A DNA stretch of 64,000 nucleotides from Actinostola sp. cb2023 (Eukaryota > Cnidaria > Anthozoa > Actiniaria > Actinostolidae), in NCBI GenBank assembly GCA_033675265.1, contig JAUJYZ010000952.1:62001-126000 (forward strand). The letters are read 5' to 3'. The position numbers and the translations under genes are program-made. The notes below the pieces were generated by a model, which saw only the letters and a program-made list of their open reading frames with translations, searched no databases and was not told the DNA's origin. Positions 1 through 12,000 of this stretch are shown in pieces (the stretch's first letter is position 1; every line of letters starts with the position of its first letter).

Positions 1-655
1 TGATTTGAAATATTTGGCGTTGTAAGTCCTGCATATTTTGCCATATCCTTCAGAATGCTTTGTAGCTTATTTTGACCCATTCGACTGTTTTTGTACCATA
101 GAACTGAGGACGGTTTGTGAATAATAGCAAGGTAAAATGGCGATTCGTCCTGTCGCATCTCCCTTGGCCTGTGCTCTTTGTAAGATAAATAAGCCCGAAC
201 AGGACACGTTTCGGTACCTGTTGCATAGGCTTTTGGTTTGATTTTTCTCTCGTTGTTGCTACTTTCTCCGTTTCTTGTTTTAGAAACTCTTTCAGTATAC
301 TCCAGGTACTGTTTACCGTCGCTCGTTTATTTCAACTCGATGTCATTCCATTTTAAGTCGTAATGTTCTTGGAAACCTCTCAATCCAAAATACATTGCGT
401 TGTTGTACCATATCAAGTTCATTAGACTAACAGGGCTGCTCGTTGACATTTGCCCGCTTTAACAAAGCTTTTTCCTGTCAGCTTCAGTAAGTGAGTTTCT
501 CGCATTGGGTTTTCTCCCAAGCCCGTCGCTTCGTAGTTGTTTTCTCTTGGCATTCAAAATATCCCTATGCCACTTAAATTCTTGTGAAGTTATGAGAGAG
601 TACTGATAGTTTTTCTCTTTTAAAAACCTTTCAATGGAGTTTCTGTAGGAGGTAA
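1..655 (-). pseudogene. Crypton-like tyrosine recombinase fragment (runs off the left edge)
   Basis: On the minus strand the translation resembles the tyrosine-recombinase domain of Crypton-derived proteins (KIAA1958/QRICH1/ZMYM-type). Visible blocks are an N-terminal TLTSYRNSIERFLKEKNY, then SLTEADRKKL, a block NNAMYFGLRGFQEHYDLKW, YLEYTERVSKTRNG, TCPVRAYLSYKEHRP, FYLAI and, near base 90, KNSRMGQNKL. At least two in-frame stops interrupt it (bases 459-461 and a TAA after the DIELK block), so this copy is dead. The catalytic tyrosine would lie off the left edge. Family call rests on remembered block order, not on a search. Confidence 0.6.
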
Positions 656-671
656 GAGTGTCGGGTAGTGT

Positions 672-729
672 CTGGCAGTAACTTGAATGAAGCCGGTCAA
701 ACGGTAGATGCAAGTTTGAATGCATCAAC
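672..729. repeat. 58-bp repeat, copy 1
   Basis: This 58-bp stretch is repeated without a visible difference at 3145-3202. It sits at the junction between the minus-strand recombinase fragment and the plus-strand integrase fragment, so it is probably the end of a dispersed element. Confidence 0.8.
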
Positions 730-1428
730 CCGAGTAGACCCAGAAAATACTGCATTGCGTTGGGCATGTCTTATTCGAAGAAGGGTGTACAGTGTTCCAT
801 GGCCTAATTCCTTGTGGCATGTGGATGGCCACCACTCTCTCATACGATGGGGTTTTGTTATCCACGGTTTCTCCAGACTGATTACTTTCCTCCACTGTTC
901 CACGAACAATTATTCGTAGCTGGACCTTCGAAAAGGAATCAAAGAATTGAACGACTGTGGCGGGAAGTATTCAGATGTGTTGCCTTTCTCTTCTATTGTG
1001 TCTTTTATTCTTTGGAAGATAATGGATGCCTTGATATCAATGATCCCAATCATTTGTATGTTTTGCACTATATTTTCACTCCCAGGATAAACTTTGCACT
1101 GAAGGAATTTCAGGGGGCTTCAAATTTGATGCCAGTCCGTACTGAAAACAATTGGAGCCCAGAAAGATTATGGGCTAATGGTCTTGCTGCATGCAATCAC
1201 ACAGAGAATAAAGAAGAAGTGCAACAAAATATGGACCTTTATGGTATAGATCGTGAAGGTCCAGTTCATTTGGAAGAGCATGGTTCTGTTGAGGTGAATG
1301 ATGTAGAAAATCGATTATCACCCTCTGTCTGTCAGCAATTAAGAACCTCTATCAACCCTCTTAAAGAGTCACAGAGCTTTGGTGTAGACATTTACCTGGA
1401 AGCTTTACAAATGTTAAATGATTTGTGA
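730..1428 (+). pseudogene. DDE integrase-core transposase, internally deleted
   Basis: Two adjacent reading frames carry parts of one integrase-core (rve-like) transposase. Frame 2 (to base 919) has LRWACLIRRRVYSV, PNSLWHVDGHHSLIRWGFVIHG and FSRLITFLHCSTNN, covering the first catalytic Asp region. Frame 1 (from about 909 to 1428) has GPSKRNQRIERLWREVFRC, FYSLEDNGCLDINDPNHLY, PRINFALKEFQ and RTENNWSPERLWANG, with the catalytic Glu region. The segment with the middle catalytic Asp is missing between them, so the copy carries an internal deletion of roughly 100 codons and a frame change. This family is common as one-exon ORFs in marine invertebrate genomes. Host function is not expected. Confidence 0.6.
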
Positions 1429-1648
1429 ACTACTACACATGAACATTATTTTCCCATTATTGAAATCATGAATAATTCATGAGGGAAATACAATAGAAAT
1501 TATAAGCGAAGCAGACATCTGTAAATCGTCAAGAGATTCGTCCTCATTTGCATTCAACTTTAACTTGGATTTTCTCGGCCAAACTGTTTTCCTATCATCC
1601 AAATTATAGTAAAACATCCACTTATACATCGTTGGATTCGATAAGTAA

Positions 1649-1731
1649 TATACAATATTCACATCCGATCTGTATGGGAGTTACAAACTTGAGCCGTCCC
1701 ATACAGATCGGCTGCTCATATTGTATATAGT
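1649..1731. repeat. Hairpin-forming inverted repeat
   Basis: Two arms (about 1649-1680 and 1697-1731) are reverse complements around gatctgtatggga/tcccatacagatc. No gene is evident in 1429-1855 apart from this hairpin. Confidence 0.6.
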
Positions 1732-1855
1732 ACCTACAGAATCAAGAGGAATCGATTCCAAAAGTAATATAATTAGAATATTATTACTAACACAAGAAAG
1801 GGCATCTTGAAATTAGTAAGATTCATGCCAAGTTGGAGTTTTAACAGGCAACTTG

Positions 1856-2055
1856 CACTAAGAGGTCACATGACCCCAACTGCTGTCAAAATGAACTCCA
1901 GAAATGAAACGAGCAGCTCGAAATTAGTAAAAGGGCAATGTTTCAGCTCATAATATCTGACACAGGAAAAATGACATTCAAAATAAAATTGATCATTTTC
2001 TAAGATTTTGTTTTGAAAATGCATTGTATGGCAAGAGCTTTGGCATTTTGACACT
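1856..2055. repeat. Half copy of the 12311-12732 fold-back element
   Basis: The sequence follows the same order as the left arm of the palindromic element at 12311-12732: a gtcac(g/a)tgaccc core, tgtcaaaatgaactccagaa, gagcagctcg, tctgacacagga and gaaaatgcattg. It is diverged and lacks the second arm. Confidence 0.6.
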
Positions 2056-2153
2056 GCTCTTCAATATTTAAGAGGATTAGGGTCACGTCGGACCTCTTAG
2101 TCCCATATTTAGTGAATACAATGGTTATAATATACCTAGAGTACGAGTCATTA

Positions 2154-2386
2154 TAGCCTCCTCCGCATGCAACCCCTTCTGGGATTGGGAGATCCATTTG
2201 CTTTTCTGTGGGATCCCCCGAGTCCCGCTCGGCTAACACAGGAAGCCCAGTATAGAAGACCAGCTAACACAGGAAATAGAAGACCGGCTAACACAGGAAA
2301 TAGAAGACCGGCTAAGGCAGGAAGCCCAGTCAGTAGAAGACCAGTTATATACATGTATATGTAGGAGACGACTGCGGAGGAGGCTA
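2154..2386. repeat. Short inverted-repeat element with a 23-24 bp internal minisatellite
   Basis: A 14-bp inverted repeat (tagcctcctccgca at 2154-2167 and its complement at 2373-2386) bounds a tandem array at about 2237-2342 with units built from gctaacacaggaaatagaag. A small non-autonomous element is the simplest reading. 2387-3144 shows no gene or clear repeat. Confidence 0.5.
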
Positions 2387-3144
2387 GAGTCATTAGGGCC
2401 TGGGCTACATTTATTTTCTCATTCAACATTAAGCTAATTCCAAACTTGAGACACTAATTCCAATGATGCATGTTTCCTTATATTAAATACTGGAAAGTGA
2501 AGAAGTTTATTATCGAAATTCGTGGCAGTATATACTGAATTTGTCTCCAGAGCTGAACTCTAGATGTTTTTTTTTTTAATAACCTGCATTACCCTTTTCC
2601 ATTAGCCTCAGTACTGGCTAAAGGACAACATACTCAATGATTGGTCTGAGCTGCAATACATGGCTACAAGCTCTTTTATATCAGTAACATGTTCTTCATA
2701 ACTGGAGAATGAAATATAGCAATTTAGTGAATGTGTAACACAGGTGCTTTACCAAGGTTTATGGGGGGAACTTAGAGAGACTTTATTATTCTATAACTCT
2801 GAGACGATTACGTGATGAACTGGAGACCAACTATAGTACCACTCGAATGCAACTTACTCTTAGTATTAAATTCAGTCCCAGTCCTCTACTCAATTTTATT
2901 GTCAACCTTATGCAGCAAATAATAATTGTAGCTTATAATTATATAACTAACAACTTTTTAAATATACTTATTGATGTGCTGAAACCAATATACCAGTATA
3001 AAAACTCAACTATCAAAGAACATGAAATATAAACTATTAATAGAAACGTGAAATGAATGTTGCAACTGAGATGACTGAGACAACAATCAAATATTTTGTT
3101 TAAAGTCCCAGTCAAACGTGAATGCAAGTCCATGCAAGTTTTGA

Positions 3145-3202
3145 CTGGCAGTAACTTGAATGAAGCCGGTCAAACGGTAGATGCAAGTTTGAATGCATCA
3201 AC
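3145..3202. repeat. 58-bp repeat, copy 2
   Basis: Matches 672-729. It is preceded at 3111-3140 by a related shorter motif (atgcaagt repeated), suggesting a dispersed repeat end. Confidence 0.8.
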
Positions 3203-3254
3203 TAGTTCCAGGCTAAACTGTGCACATGATGGTGAATCTGATTGGCTTATTTGG

Positions 3255-3649
3255 TCAGCTGACATCCTGAATCTCCTTCCTTATTGACTGTTCATCTGCA
3301 TCTGTCATTATATCTACACTGCCAGAGCATATCACATCAGAATTTGTCTTTGAATAATCTGGGAGTACATCTGGAAGACAGCCAGTATTTGGATCCTTAT
3401 ACTCTTCCAAAGGCATGAAATTCAATAGTACTAGTTCAAAAGTCTTAGACTCAGGGATAGGAGCTTTCTTTGAGACAGGCAAATAGCTGCGTGAAGAGAT
3501 TTTTCTTCTTTTAGGAATGGCAAAAGATGCTCCACAGGTTGATCCTGATGCTTTGCCTGAATTAAAGCGAATCAGGTTCCTTGCTCTATTAACAACACCT
3601 TGAAGAGAACTTGATCTGTTGACTTCTTGTTGACTGTTGTTTCTAGGAC
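3255..3649 (-). CDS. Terminal coding exon of an unidentified gene
   Basis: A 131-codon open stretch on the minus strand begins directly after a splice-acceptor-like ttgatacag at 3650-3658 and ends in a stop at 3255. The protein is polar, with a basic patch IPKRRKISSRSYLP followed by FELVLLNFMPLEEYKDPNTG and an acidic tail. I do not recognise the family. The clean acceptor and sustained reading frame favour a real 3-prime exon, possibly of a transposon-derived gene; upstream exons would lie to the right and were not found. Confidence 0.4.
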
Positions 3650-3763
3650 CTGTATCAATTATTGAGATTTAATTATACTAGAACATTTTACAAAAAATGG
3701 ATAACTCTATCCACTTGATAAATCCCCTGTGGATACTCTGGAAGTTGTTGGGTAGGGATGGAC

Positions 3764-3782
3764 AGTAATAATAATAATAATA

Positions 3783-3831
<49 letters not shown>

Positions 3832-3884
3832 TAATAATAGTAATAATAATAGTAATAATAATAATAGTAATAATGATAATAATA
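3764..3884. repeat. TAA/TAG trinucleotide microsatellite
   Basis: About 120 bp of nearly pure taa repeats with occasional tag and tga. Long hydrophobic or Tyr-rich open frames on the other strand here are artefacts of the repeat. Confidence 0.95.
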
Positions 3885-4157
3885 GAGCGCAAGCACTAAA
3901 TCCATGAAACAAAATCAAAGTTGTTACTGCATAATAGTTTTTATTTAGCAACTATTTAGTCGCTATCATCCAACCAGAACATTCTTTTTTAAATGTCAAT
4001 ACACAATAGACTTGCTGTTCATTATGACTTTACTGATCAGAAGCCTTTATTCAAGATCATGTTATGGTTGGATGATAGTGGCTAAATAGTCGCTAAATAA
4101 AAACTATTAGGCAGTAACAACTTTGATTTTGTTTCATGGTTTTAGTGCTTGCGCTCT
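3885..4157. mobile_element. Fold-back MITE with ~90-bp inverted repeats
   Basis: Left arm 3885-3977 and right arm about 4067-4157 are near-perfect complements beginning gagcgcaagcacta. A TA on each side fits a Tc1/mariner-type target duplication. It has no coding capacity. A related end (agagcgcagtcattat...gtgaaacaaaa) appears near 9575. The following 4160-5329 holds no gene I can support; only scattered gatatatcgcc motifs at 4680-4815 stand out. Confidence 0.75.
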
Positions 4158-5329
4158 AATAATAGTAATAACTTTATTTAAGTGTCAATTAAATATACAT
4201 CTAATTCAATTAAGTTAGTCACCCTTGACTCACAAAGCTACGACCCCAGAGAATCATGGTAGATACTGTTTACCAAGTCTTTCTACCCGAATTCCCTGAC
4301 ATTTCGACAAAAAAATTGGCCATCTCATTTTGAATATCAATTGAATTTGCTTAACCGCATTTGTTCTTGTTTAGTACAAGATTTTCATGAATAATATGGC
4401 TGCAAATAGAAACCCCATGATCCTTCAGGGTCGCATCTTTCACCCTTTTTGGGGGACTAACATAATTGAAATAGGTGTATAGATAACTAAAAAAGCTTCA
4501 CTATCTACCTTATATCTTCACATGCAGTGGAGAGAGCAAAAACCTGACCCAATCCCAGATCTAAAAATTCTGTCTTCCAATATACCATATCCTAGAGCTA
4601 CATGTAAGACCTATCCCAGACCCAACCCAGATATGAGTCATGTCTACAGTACTGCTCAAAAATTTGTCACGCACCGAAACGATATATCGCCTCATTTGCC
4701 GATATATCGCTTAGATGCTATATCGCCTAAACGAAATATAGCCTATCTGAAATATTGCCTATCGGCTGACAACAGGCTAGGCGATAATATATCAGCTGAT
4801 GGATCAGTCAGGCGATAGTTTTCTCACTGAATTAGTTTCAAATCTTGTGCATGTTGTTTTGATATTAGAACTATCGAATACAGCATTAAATATGAAGCTG
4901 TAAACATTCACATCTGCAACGAACAAGAAGACTGATCACATGTCTTATGATACTTATAGTAAAGTTCTCTTCAAATGTCAGTATTGTATCACTATCAAAA
5001 TGTGTGTCGACTTGTTATTCAGTTGTTCCTGTATATTTTCACGTGCTCACACAATCATGATATGTGTCAATCAAGTATCTGAAACATAACATTCTCACGT
5101 TCACGCTAAAAAAACCTCAGATTTTAGAACTGATAACGCTGAAAGTTGATGCTGATCAACCTTAGAATTCAATAGGGCTGATAGCACTGAAAGTTGATGG
5201 AAACGTATGTTGTCTTGAATCAGTAGAAGGACTGCATTGTTTATGTTGACGTTTCTCACTAGACAACGCTTTCGCATCAGGTCTAGGACCAATCCAAATT
5301 CCAGCCCCTTGGCCTACCTCCTGAGTCGT

Positions 5330-5469
5330 CCCCCCCCCCCCCCCCCCTTTTTTTTTGCTGGCATAAGATGGATTGGTGCATTATATTTAGACATACTTAT
5401 AAAGTTAGATCAGGGGAATGTCATACCTCATAAATATAATGCACCAATCCATAGTATGCCAGCAAAAAG
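5330..5469. repeat. Poly-C tract and fold-back element
   Basis: An 18-bp C run (5330-5347) is followed by a T run and a palindrome: ttgctggcata..gattggtgcattatattta at about 5350-5389 is complemented at 5431-5469. It looks like a short hairpin MITE. Confidence 0.65.
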
Positions 5470-5507
5470 CTTAAAATTTAAAAGCTTAAACTAAAATAGC
5501 TTTTTAC

Positions 5508-5901
5508 CAGATTCATCGTTGTCAGAAGCAGCATTGAAAGAATCGCCTTGATCAGCTATCTGACGTTCAACCTACAAATAGTCCAAGAATTTGGCTCCTA
5601 GATATCTTTGGAATCTATTGTTTTAAAGTTTTGTTTGAATGTGATGACGTCTTTTACATGTATTTGAGAACTTAGGTCTTCGTCAACAAGGCACCTTTTA
5701 GAAAACAGACCTCATTTGTATGTGCACACAAACTTTTCGACGAGCAGTATTTATACTCAGGTGATATGCAGCTAAATTAAAAAGCAAACTATATATCAAA
5801 ACCATGTTTTAAAACGTAAAGATCAATAGAAAGACAACTTAAATCGTATACATTACCTCTTGTTTTATCAGTCGCTTCAATGATTCATCAAAACCCGCCA
5901 T
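5508..5901 (-). CDS. First two exons of an unidentified gene
   Basis: On the minus strand an ATG at 5901 starts a 15-codon exon (5857-5901) that ends at a GTAATG donor. A second exon (5508-5571) begins after ttgtag and ends at a GTAAAA donor. Phase 0 at the intron keeps the frame open, giving a short acidic N-terminus (MAGFDESLKRLIKQE, then NAASDNDESG). Later exons were not located. Confidence is limited by the short exons. Confidence 0.35.
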
Positions 5902-5979
5902 GCTTGATTCATCGAAACTGCCCAGTAGCCAGGCCTTCGCATATCCAAATATGGCGCATGAAGTCACGTGCCGGATCGA

Positions 5980-6175
5980 ACATATATTGGAAGGGCAATT
6001 TATCGAACATAGATTACACGATTTTATCGAACATAGATTACACGATTTTATCGAACATAGATTACACGATTTTATCGAACATATATTGGAAGGGCAATTT
6101 ATCGAACGTATATTGGAAGGGCAATTTATCGAACGTATATTGGAAGGGCAATTTATCGAACATATAATATACGAT
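5980..6175. repeat. Compound tandem repeat (24-bp and 27-bp units)
   Basis: Three 24-bp units (tcgaacatagattacacgat core) are flanked by four 27-bp units (tcgaacRtatattggaaggg core). Both unit lengths are multiples of three, which creates spurious open frames on the plus strand. 6176-6350 continues as AT-rich sequence with diverged units. Confidence 0.9.
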
Positions 6176-6350
6176 TTTATCGAAAAGCAATTTTTGGAAA
6201 TATATTTTTTGAATTCATCAAATACATATTGGGGTTTACGATTACATATTTTATATTGTCAAATATATATGGTAAGAATCGAATATATATTTGATTTATC
6301 GACAATGTAAGACAAACTATCAAATATGTATAGCCACTTATCGAATATTG

Positions 6351-6554
6351 CTACATTTCGGCAACCATAGTACTTAGCGTTTCTACTTTTCCAGTTTCGT
6401 TGTACGGTTCATTAGAAATAAATGCCATGAATTTCGTCGTGTCGACTGTTGTTTTCTTTTTTGTTCTTGCATTCTTTTGCGACTCAATCAAATCATCTAA
6501 TGCTTCTTCTGAAAGCGAAGAAAGATTTGAAGAACTTGAAGAACTTGAAGCCAT
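6351..6554 (-). CDS. Ser-rich N-terminal ORF, possibly from a Crypton-type gene
   Basis: The minus-strand ORF from the internal ATG at 6554 begins with a serine run and continues SEEALDDLIESQKNART and KKTTVDTTKFMAFISNEP. The spacing of LIESQKNARTKK before a hydrophobic helix is reminiscent of the N-terminal region of tyrosine-recombinase proteins such as the fragment at 1-655, on the same strand. The link is inference only; it may be an unrelated exon. Confidence 0.3.
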   Translation of the reverse strand: MASSSSSSSNLSSLSEEALDDLIESQKNARTKKKTTVDTTKFMAFISNEPYNETGKVETLSTMVAEM

Positions 6555-6693
6555 GTTTAACGCTTTGAATCGCTTTTTCGAAATGAAAAACAATTTTATG
6601 CAAATATTGGTCGATTTAGCAACACGACGCGAGTGCCTCCAGTGGAAGAAAAAAGCGGGAAAAATTTACAACATTTTGATTGGCTAATACAAA

Positions 6694-6760
6694 CTATGAA
6701 ATAGCGCTCTGTATTTCATATATTTTTCTATGAAATACCGCTCTGTATTTCATAGAAATG
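6694..6760. repeat. Tandem pair of palindromic 31-bp units
   Basis: tatgaaata(g/c)cgctctgtatttcata occurs twice in tandem and each unit is itself nearly palindromic, so the region can form alternative hairpins. Confidence 0.65.
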
Positions 6761-6995
6761 GTGAGCTCTGATTGGCTGAGATGTAATATGTATAGGATAA
6801 TCACCAATATTCACTAAGCCTGAAGCGAATAATTGTACAACATTTGTATTTCTGATTTGTGGTATTTTACTGGTTACCGTGCCATGCCGTAACACATATT
6901 CTTGCCCCTTCCATAACTGGTCGGGATGGTCTGGATACATTAACCCAGGAACCTGTGTCCACCAATCGCGTTATAGAAACTACAATGAACAAGTC

Positions 6996-7053
6996 AGGTA
7001 ATCTGTGTCTGTCTGTCTGTCTGTCTGTCTATGTGTCTGTCTGTCTGTCTCTC
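6996..7053. repeat. TCTG tetranucleotide microsatellite
   Basis: About 14 units of tctg with a few interruptions. Confidence 0.9.
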
Positions 7054-7095
7054 TGCTTTGACAATCAGATTGGGTGAGTTGAGGTTTCTATGTGA

Positions 7096-7200
7096 AGTTT
7101 AGAAAACGAGAGGCCGTGTTGTATCGGTGGATATAGATACGAGGCGAAGCCGAGTATCTATATACCCGATACAACACGGCATCGAGCTTTCTAAACGACT
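7096..7200. repeat. Long hairpin with GC-rich mini-hairpin at its tip
   Basis: Arms 7096-7140 and 7154-7200 are complementary (gtgttgtatcgg/ccgatacaacac core). The loop gaggcgaagccgag is itself a small hairpin. Same architecture as 10521-10659. Confidence 0.7.
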
Positions 7201-7463
7201 TCTAAAACCCAACATTTATTTAAACTGATATTTAATAATTTCCGATGGAAAAGGTTAAAGAAAATCACAAATTTGTAGGTAAGAGATGTCTGTGATACTG
7301 CGATCATGCGCACTGAACACCACAATTCGTCCCACATTTGAAAGAGGTATTGTAGGTGTCAGTAGGAACCTATAAATATTACATTCCAAAATTGCCTATG
7401 TGAAGGTCAGTGGTGCGATACTAAAACTGAGACCTTTGCATACAGGCCTGTGTTTCAGGTAGT

Positions 7464-7590
7464 CAGTTCTAGAACTGATTAATGAAACACTGATGAGTGT
7501 TCTATCACTTTTAGTTATAACACTCATGTTAATGCATGAGTGTTATAACTAAAAGTGATAGAACACTCATGTTTTATTAATCAGTTCTAT
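7464..7590. repeat. Perfect long hairpin
   Basis: Two ~55-bp arms centred near 7530 (gtgttctatcacttttagtt/aactaaaagtgatagaacac) meet at atgttaatgcat. 7591-7909 has no visible gene. Confidence 0.75.
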
Positions 7591-7919
7591 AACTAAAACC
7601 TGGCAGGTCTGTAAGGGGGTAAAAAGGTCCATGCACCTGACCAAATGGTCAGCTCCCATTGGCCTAATAGCTCATGAATTATTAATGAGTTTTAGAATGA
7701 TCGTTGTTAGTTTTCGATTGATTGTTGTTAGATTAATTTATTTTGATTTTAGAAAATGTATAATGCGCAGTTGATCATTGAATGGAAACTGCGCACTATA
7801 AGCAATAAATTATTGGTTGACCGATCTCTTGTTTATATATTTTGAAATCATAATCTTTCAGGTTTCTGGTCAGACATCACTACTGTATAGGCATCAAGAA
7901 ATCGTGTGGATCCAGGCAA

Positions 7920-8105
7920 TCTGACTATAGGAAGTACTGTAAGTAAAAACCGTCATCTTCTTCTACAGCCCGCTACTTATATATGTATATCAAGATTCGG
8001 CAATTATACAATTCAATATGACTACAGGAAGTACTGTAAGTAAAAACCGTCATCTTGCTCTACAGGGCGCTACTTATATATGTATATCAAGATTCGGCAA
8101 TTATA
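7920..8105. repeat. ~97-bp tandem repeat, two copies
   Basis: Each unit contains tgactacaggaagtactgta, aaaaccgtcatctt, cgctacttatatatgtatat and aagattcggcaattata. The same family is present in direct orientation at 29452-29722. Confidence 0.85.
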
Positions 8106-9006
8106 TCACAGGGCGAAATCTGAGATTTAAGTACCATTAAAGCCAAAGAAAAGTTAAATTAATGAAGTATTTAAGGAAACATTTACGTGTATCTTAAAAT
8201 CTCAATATGTACATATAATTGACATTTAAGTGAAAATTAAATTATCTTTATGAACCATTTTTATAAGTACTTCTGTAAATGTTAAGATAAAGGCACATTT
8301 GCTTAACTTTAAGTTTCTAATAAAGTTTTATTAATAATAAGTTTAAGATAGCTTAATGTTACCTCAAACCTTTTAATGGTGTATTTAAGGGACTTTAATT
8401 GATTTATTTACTTTTTCATACCTGTCTTTATGTTCATTTAACCAAACTTTAAGTGTAAAAATGAATCATTAAAGCCAACAAAGCATTTCTGAAATTCGTA
8501 TTAAATCCCATAACACAATTAATGTACAAATGTGTTCTTATCAATTAATGTTAGCAATATAATACACATGTGCATTTTAATTGTATGGCACCAGTGAACA
8601 ACAACAGAAAGTCCAACAAAATCCATTTATTATATTATCAAATTGTTACTGAAATACAAAGTTACTAAATACAAAATTTACAAAGATGTATTTATATTTA
8701 AATTCATGTTACTACAGTCAATGCTGACTATTGCGGACACTCCTCTATTTCGGACAGCAGTCAATGCACATAATCAGCAAAATATAAGATTGTACTAAAA
8801 ATAATAACTTTTGTTATTACAGACTCATGCTATTGCGGACACCAAATCATGGTCCCGGTCCTAGGTTGTCCGCTATAACGAGAGTGTGATACTAACAAGT
8901 CTAAAAAAGTATTATTAATCAATATTTTTTAATGATAATATTTAACAATATATATATAAATGAAGTGATTCAATTTGGAATATAAAAGCTAAATGTGAAA
9001 TTGTGT
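8106..9006. other. Non-coding stretch rich in TTAAAG/CTTTAA, with a pogo/Tigger-like end
   Basis: 8120-8480 is unusually dense in ttaaag/ctttaa hexamers. At 8714-8887 sequences such as ctattgcggacactcc and ggttgtccgctataacgag recall the ends of pogo/Tigger-like elements. No ORF is supported. It lies immediately downstream of the five-exon minus-strand gene. Confidence 0.5.
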
Positions 9007-12000
9007 TTAGAGTTTTACACTAAAAAATGAGAATTTCAAAATGACCAACATATTACATGCCCATTCAGGGAAATTGTCAGGCATTGTTCTAGTGCTAAGA
9101 GAAAGTGCATCAGATTTTTCTCTTGGAAGAATCCTATCCCTTGCCCTCTGTGATAATTTTTTTCGGTAAATTTTATCCAGTGCCTTTTTTGCTCTTTTGA
9201 GCCTCTTGCCCTCCCAAGTTAGTGTCTTCACTTTGTAATGTGTTACTTTTTGCCTGCCCTCCCCATCACTTTCATATGAGCTTTCCTCACTCGACATGGA
9301 TTCAGGCACCAACACCTCTGCTACCCTCCTTTTCTTGTCGGCATTCCAATCAATATTTTCCAATGCTAGATTCCTTCGGGTAAGCTTCTAAAAAGAAAGA
9401 AGGTTTTACATAAGTACAACTTGATATATACAGGAGTATATTATGTAATGCAATAGCATCTACATTGTACTATTATATATGACAATGACTCAGATCATAT
9501 AGCTAGATCATGATAGAGTAAAAAAATACTAGTTAATAGTAATAAATAGTGCTAATATGTTTAGAGCGATAACAGAGCGCAGTCATTATATATCCGTGAA
9601 ACAAAAATAAAATAGTTATATAGTAGTTAATACCACCAAACCAAACAAAATACTGAGAAACCAATTTAAACATAAGAACAATAAAAGAGCCTGCCGTGAG
9701 GAATGATGTTACGGTTTAATGATAGCACCAGTACTTGTCTATAAATAAATACAATTAAACAATATTTCATTCTTAATCACATGTATAATGACTGCACTCT
9801 ATTGTTTTAGATTTTATTTGTTGTAGATTGCAGACAATAATTAGTGGCAACCAAATATTTCCTTTTCCCAAAATGATATTTTTTGGCTTTTATGCAAATT
9901 AGAAGCAACCATTATGAATTCGGTCTATACAGTATACTCTTTCAACACAACAACAACATGCTTGCTCAGTCTTGATTTGCAATATCATACTAATAGATTT
10001 TTACTAAAACAATTAGATTAAGGCTTACTCTCTATTTCTATTGGCTTTGATAGTTAATAGCATAAATTACGCATAACTTACTTGTTGGGCTGTGAAGTAA
10101 TTTTCTTAATAAACTATCTATCTGCCTACCTTACCTACCAATCTACCTACCTATCTCATAAAAAGTGCAATATTTATATTTTTTCATTGACTATCCCAGT
10201 TGATGATTTGCTTATTTGTTTTGTTTGAGAAAAAAAAAAGTACAACAAATAAAGTACTTACATCTCTCCCACGGCCATTTTTGCGACATTCCTTTTTGTG
10301 TGCTTCATACTTGTTTTCTGCTATTTTTTTGTTTTTCTCATAAACAGACAGAAAGTATCTCCTCATCACCACTACAAGAAAATTCAAATAAATTGCAAAT
10401 TAATCAATATGATAAGCTTTAATTATTATTGGGCATTTGCACATTACACCATGGCATCCTTGTTGGTGTCCTTAATGAATGAATAGCCTATAATAAATAT
10501 CATAATCTAAATATTTAGATCTTATTTGGGGTTTTTGCCGTAATACGGGCTGATATTTTACGAGTTGCGAATGTAGTTTTCCGAGTCCCGAAGGGACGAG
10601 GAAAAATGCGAGTAACGAGTAAAATATCAGCCCGTATTACGGCAAAAACCCCAAATAAGTTATTTATTATACTACTCTGAACGAAAAAAAAATTGCCCGT
10701 GTTTTAGCAAATTTATCTAATAATTATTTCAAAACCTTTCAAGGTCCGCGCATGACAAATCGCTCGCGCACGGAACCAGCGCGCGCTTGAAACAGTTTTT
10801 CTTTCAAACTTTGTCCTTGCTTTTGGATGATTTTTTGACTTTGTTATTGTAAAAAAGAAATCGCAAGCGGTTTTCCATTGTCTGTACTCTTATTGAAAAT
10901 AGATTTGAAGTCACAAAATGTTCAAAACTTTGCAGTGAAACCGGTTTTAGAACTATGGTAATACGGCTTTTAGAACTATGGTAATACGGCTTTCGAACTA
11001 TGGTAATACGGCTCCATATTTTTCGAGTTCTCTTGACCTTATAAGGTAAAATTACGTAATAGTAGTATAATAATGTCAAATATTATTCATTATGTTCGTG
11101 TTTGCAATTGTAATTAGTATTGTTATGTAGTTATTGTAATCTTGCTTTGGGTGGTAGGGTTCTTGCATAATTTATTGGGCGGACATTTTTTTCTTTGCAG
11201 GAATTTGTTTTTGGGAATTGTCACCCCCCTCCCAACAGGCCGATTTAGACGGCACGAATTTTGCCCACAACTGTCACACACAACTTGCTTTCGCTTACTT
11301 ACGACACACATCGTTTCATGTAAATGTCCACTACAACTTGCTCACGACGGTTGTACAACACGAAAATAGTTGTAAGATTTTGAATCTTATTTCAAAACTC
11401 TGCGATAGTGGTAGCCAAAAAAAAGTAAAAAATGCGGGGAAGCTATTGACTTTAAAATGGTGGAAAATGTAAACAAAGCTTTGCTCGCTTGCAATAAATG
11501 GACCTTCGGTTTCCACCAAAAAATAGAAACAAGAATGGTTGGACGAAGAAATCGAAAAGCAACCAAACCGAGCAAGTTGTACACGATTTTGTTGTGTCGC
11601 GTGCTAAACGTTCTAGCCGTGTGCAGTTGTAGGCAAAATTCGGCCTTGATCAGTTAATGGTCCACCCCTAAATTGTAATTTTAAAATGTTTTTATTTTAT
11701 GCTTACAATTGTTGATGATCAGAATCATACATCTAAAAATTCTACTTTAACTTACTTTCAATAACTGCTCTTGACCATTGGCATTTTTCTGGGCCGCCAC
11801 AATCGTGATGCAATTGAGTAATAACTCTCTCCAAAGTGGCCCTGTTATTGTCACTTTCAAAGCTATGGAATAAAGGTACGAATTATAAGAACTACCGATA
11901 TTACATCAAGAGTAGTGTATTTTTAAGTAGCTAAGCTTATAACCTTTCGTTGGTCTGAAGACCGGCAAAATCATCTTTTTCCAACAGCTTCTTGTAAGCT

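Noticed and set aside
3678..3951. Long Tyr-, Leu- or Ile-rich open frames on the minus strand
   Set aside because: They are translations of the TAA/TAG microsatellite in three frames.
5880..6310. Repeat-rich plus-strand ORFs (DYTILSN or LEGQFIE units)
   Set aside because: They arise because the tandem units are 24 and 27 bp; two frames stay open equally well and nothing else supports coding.
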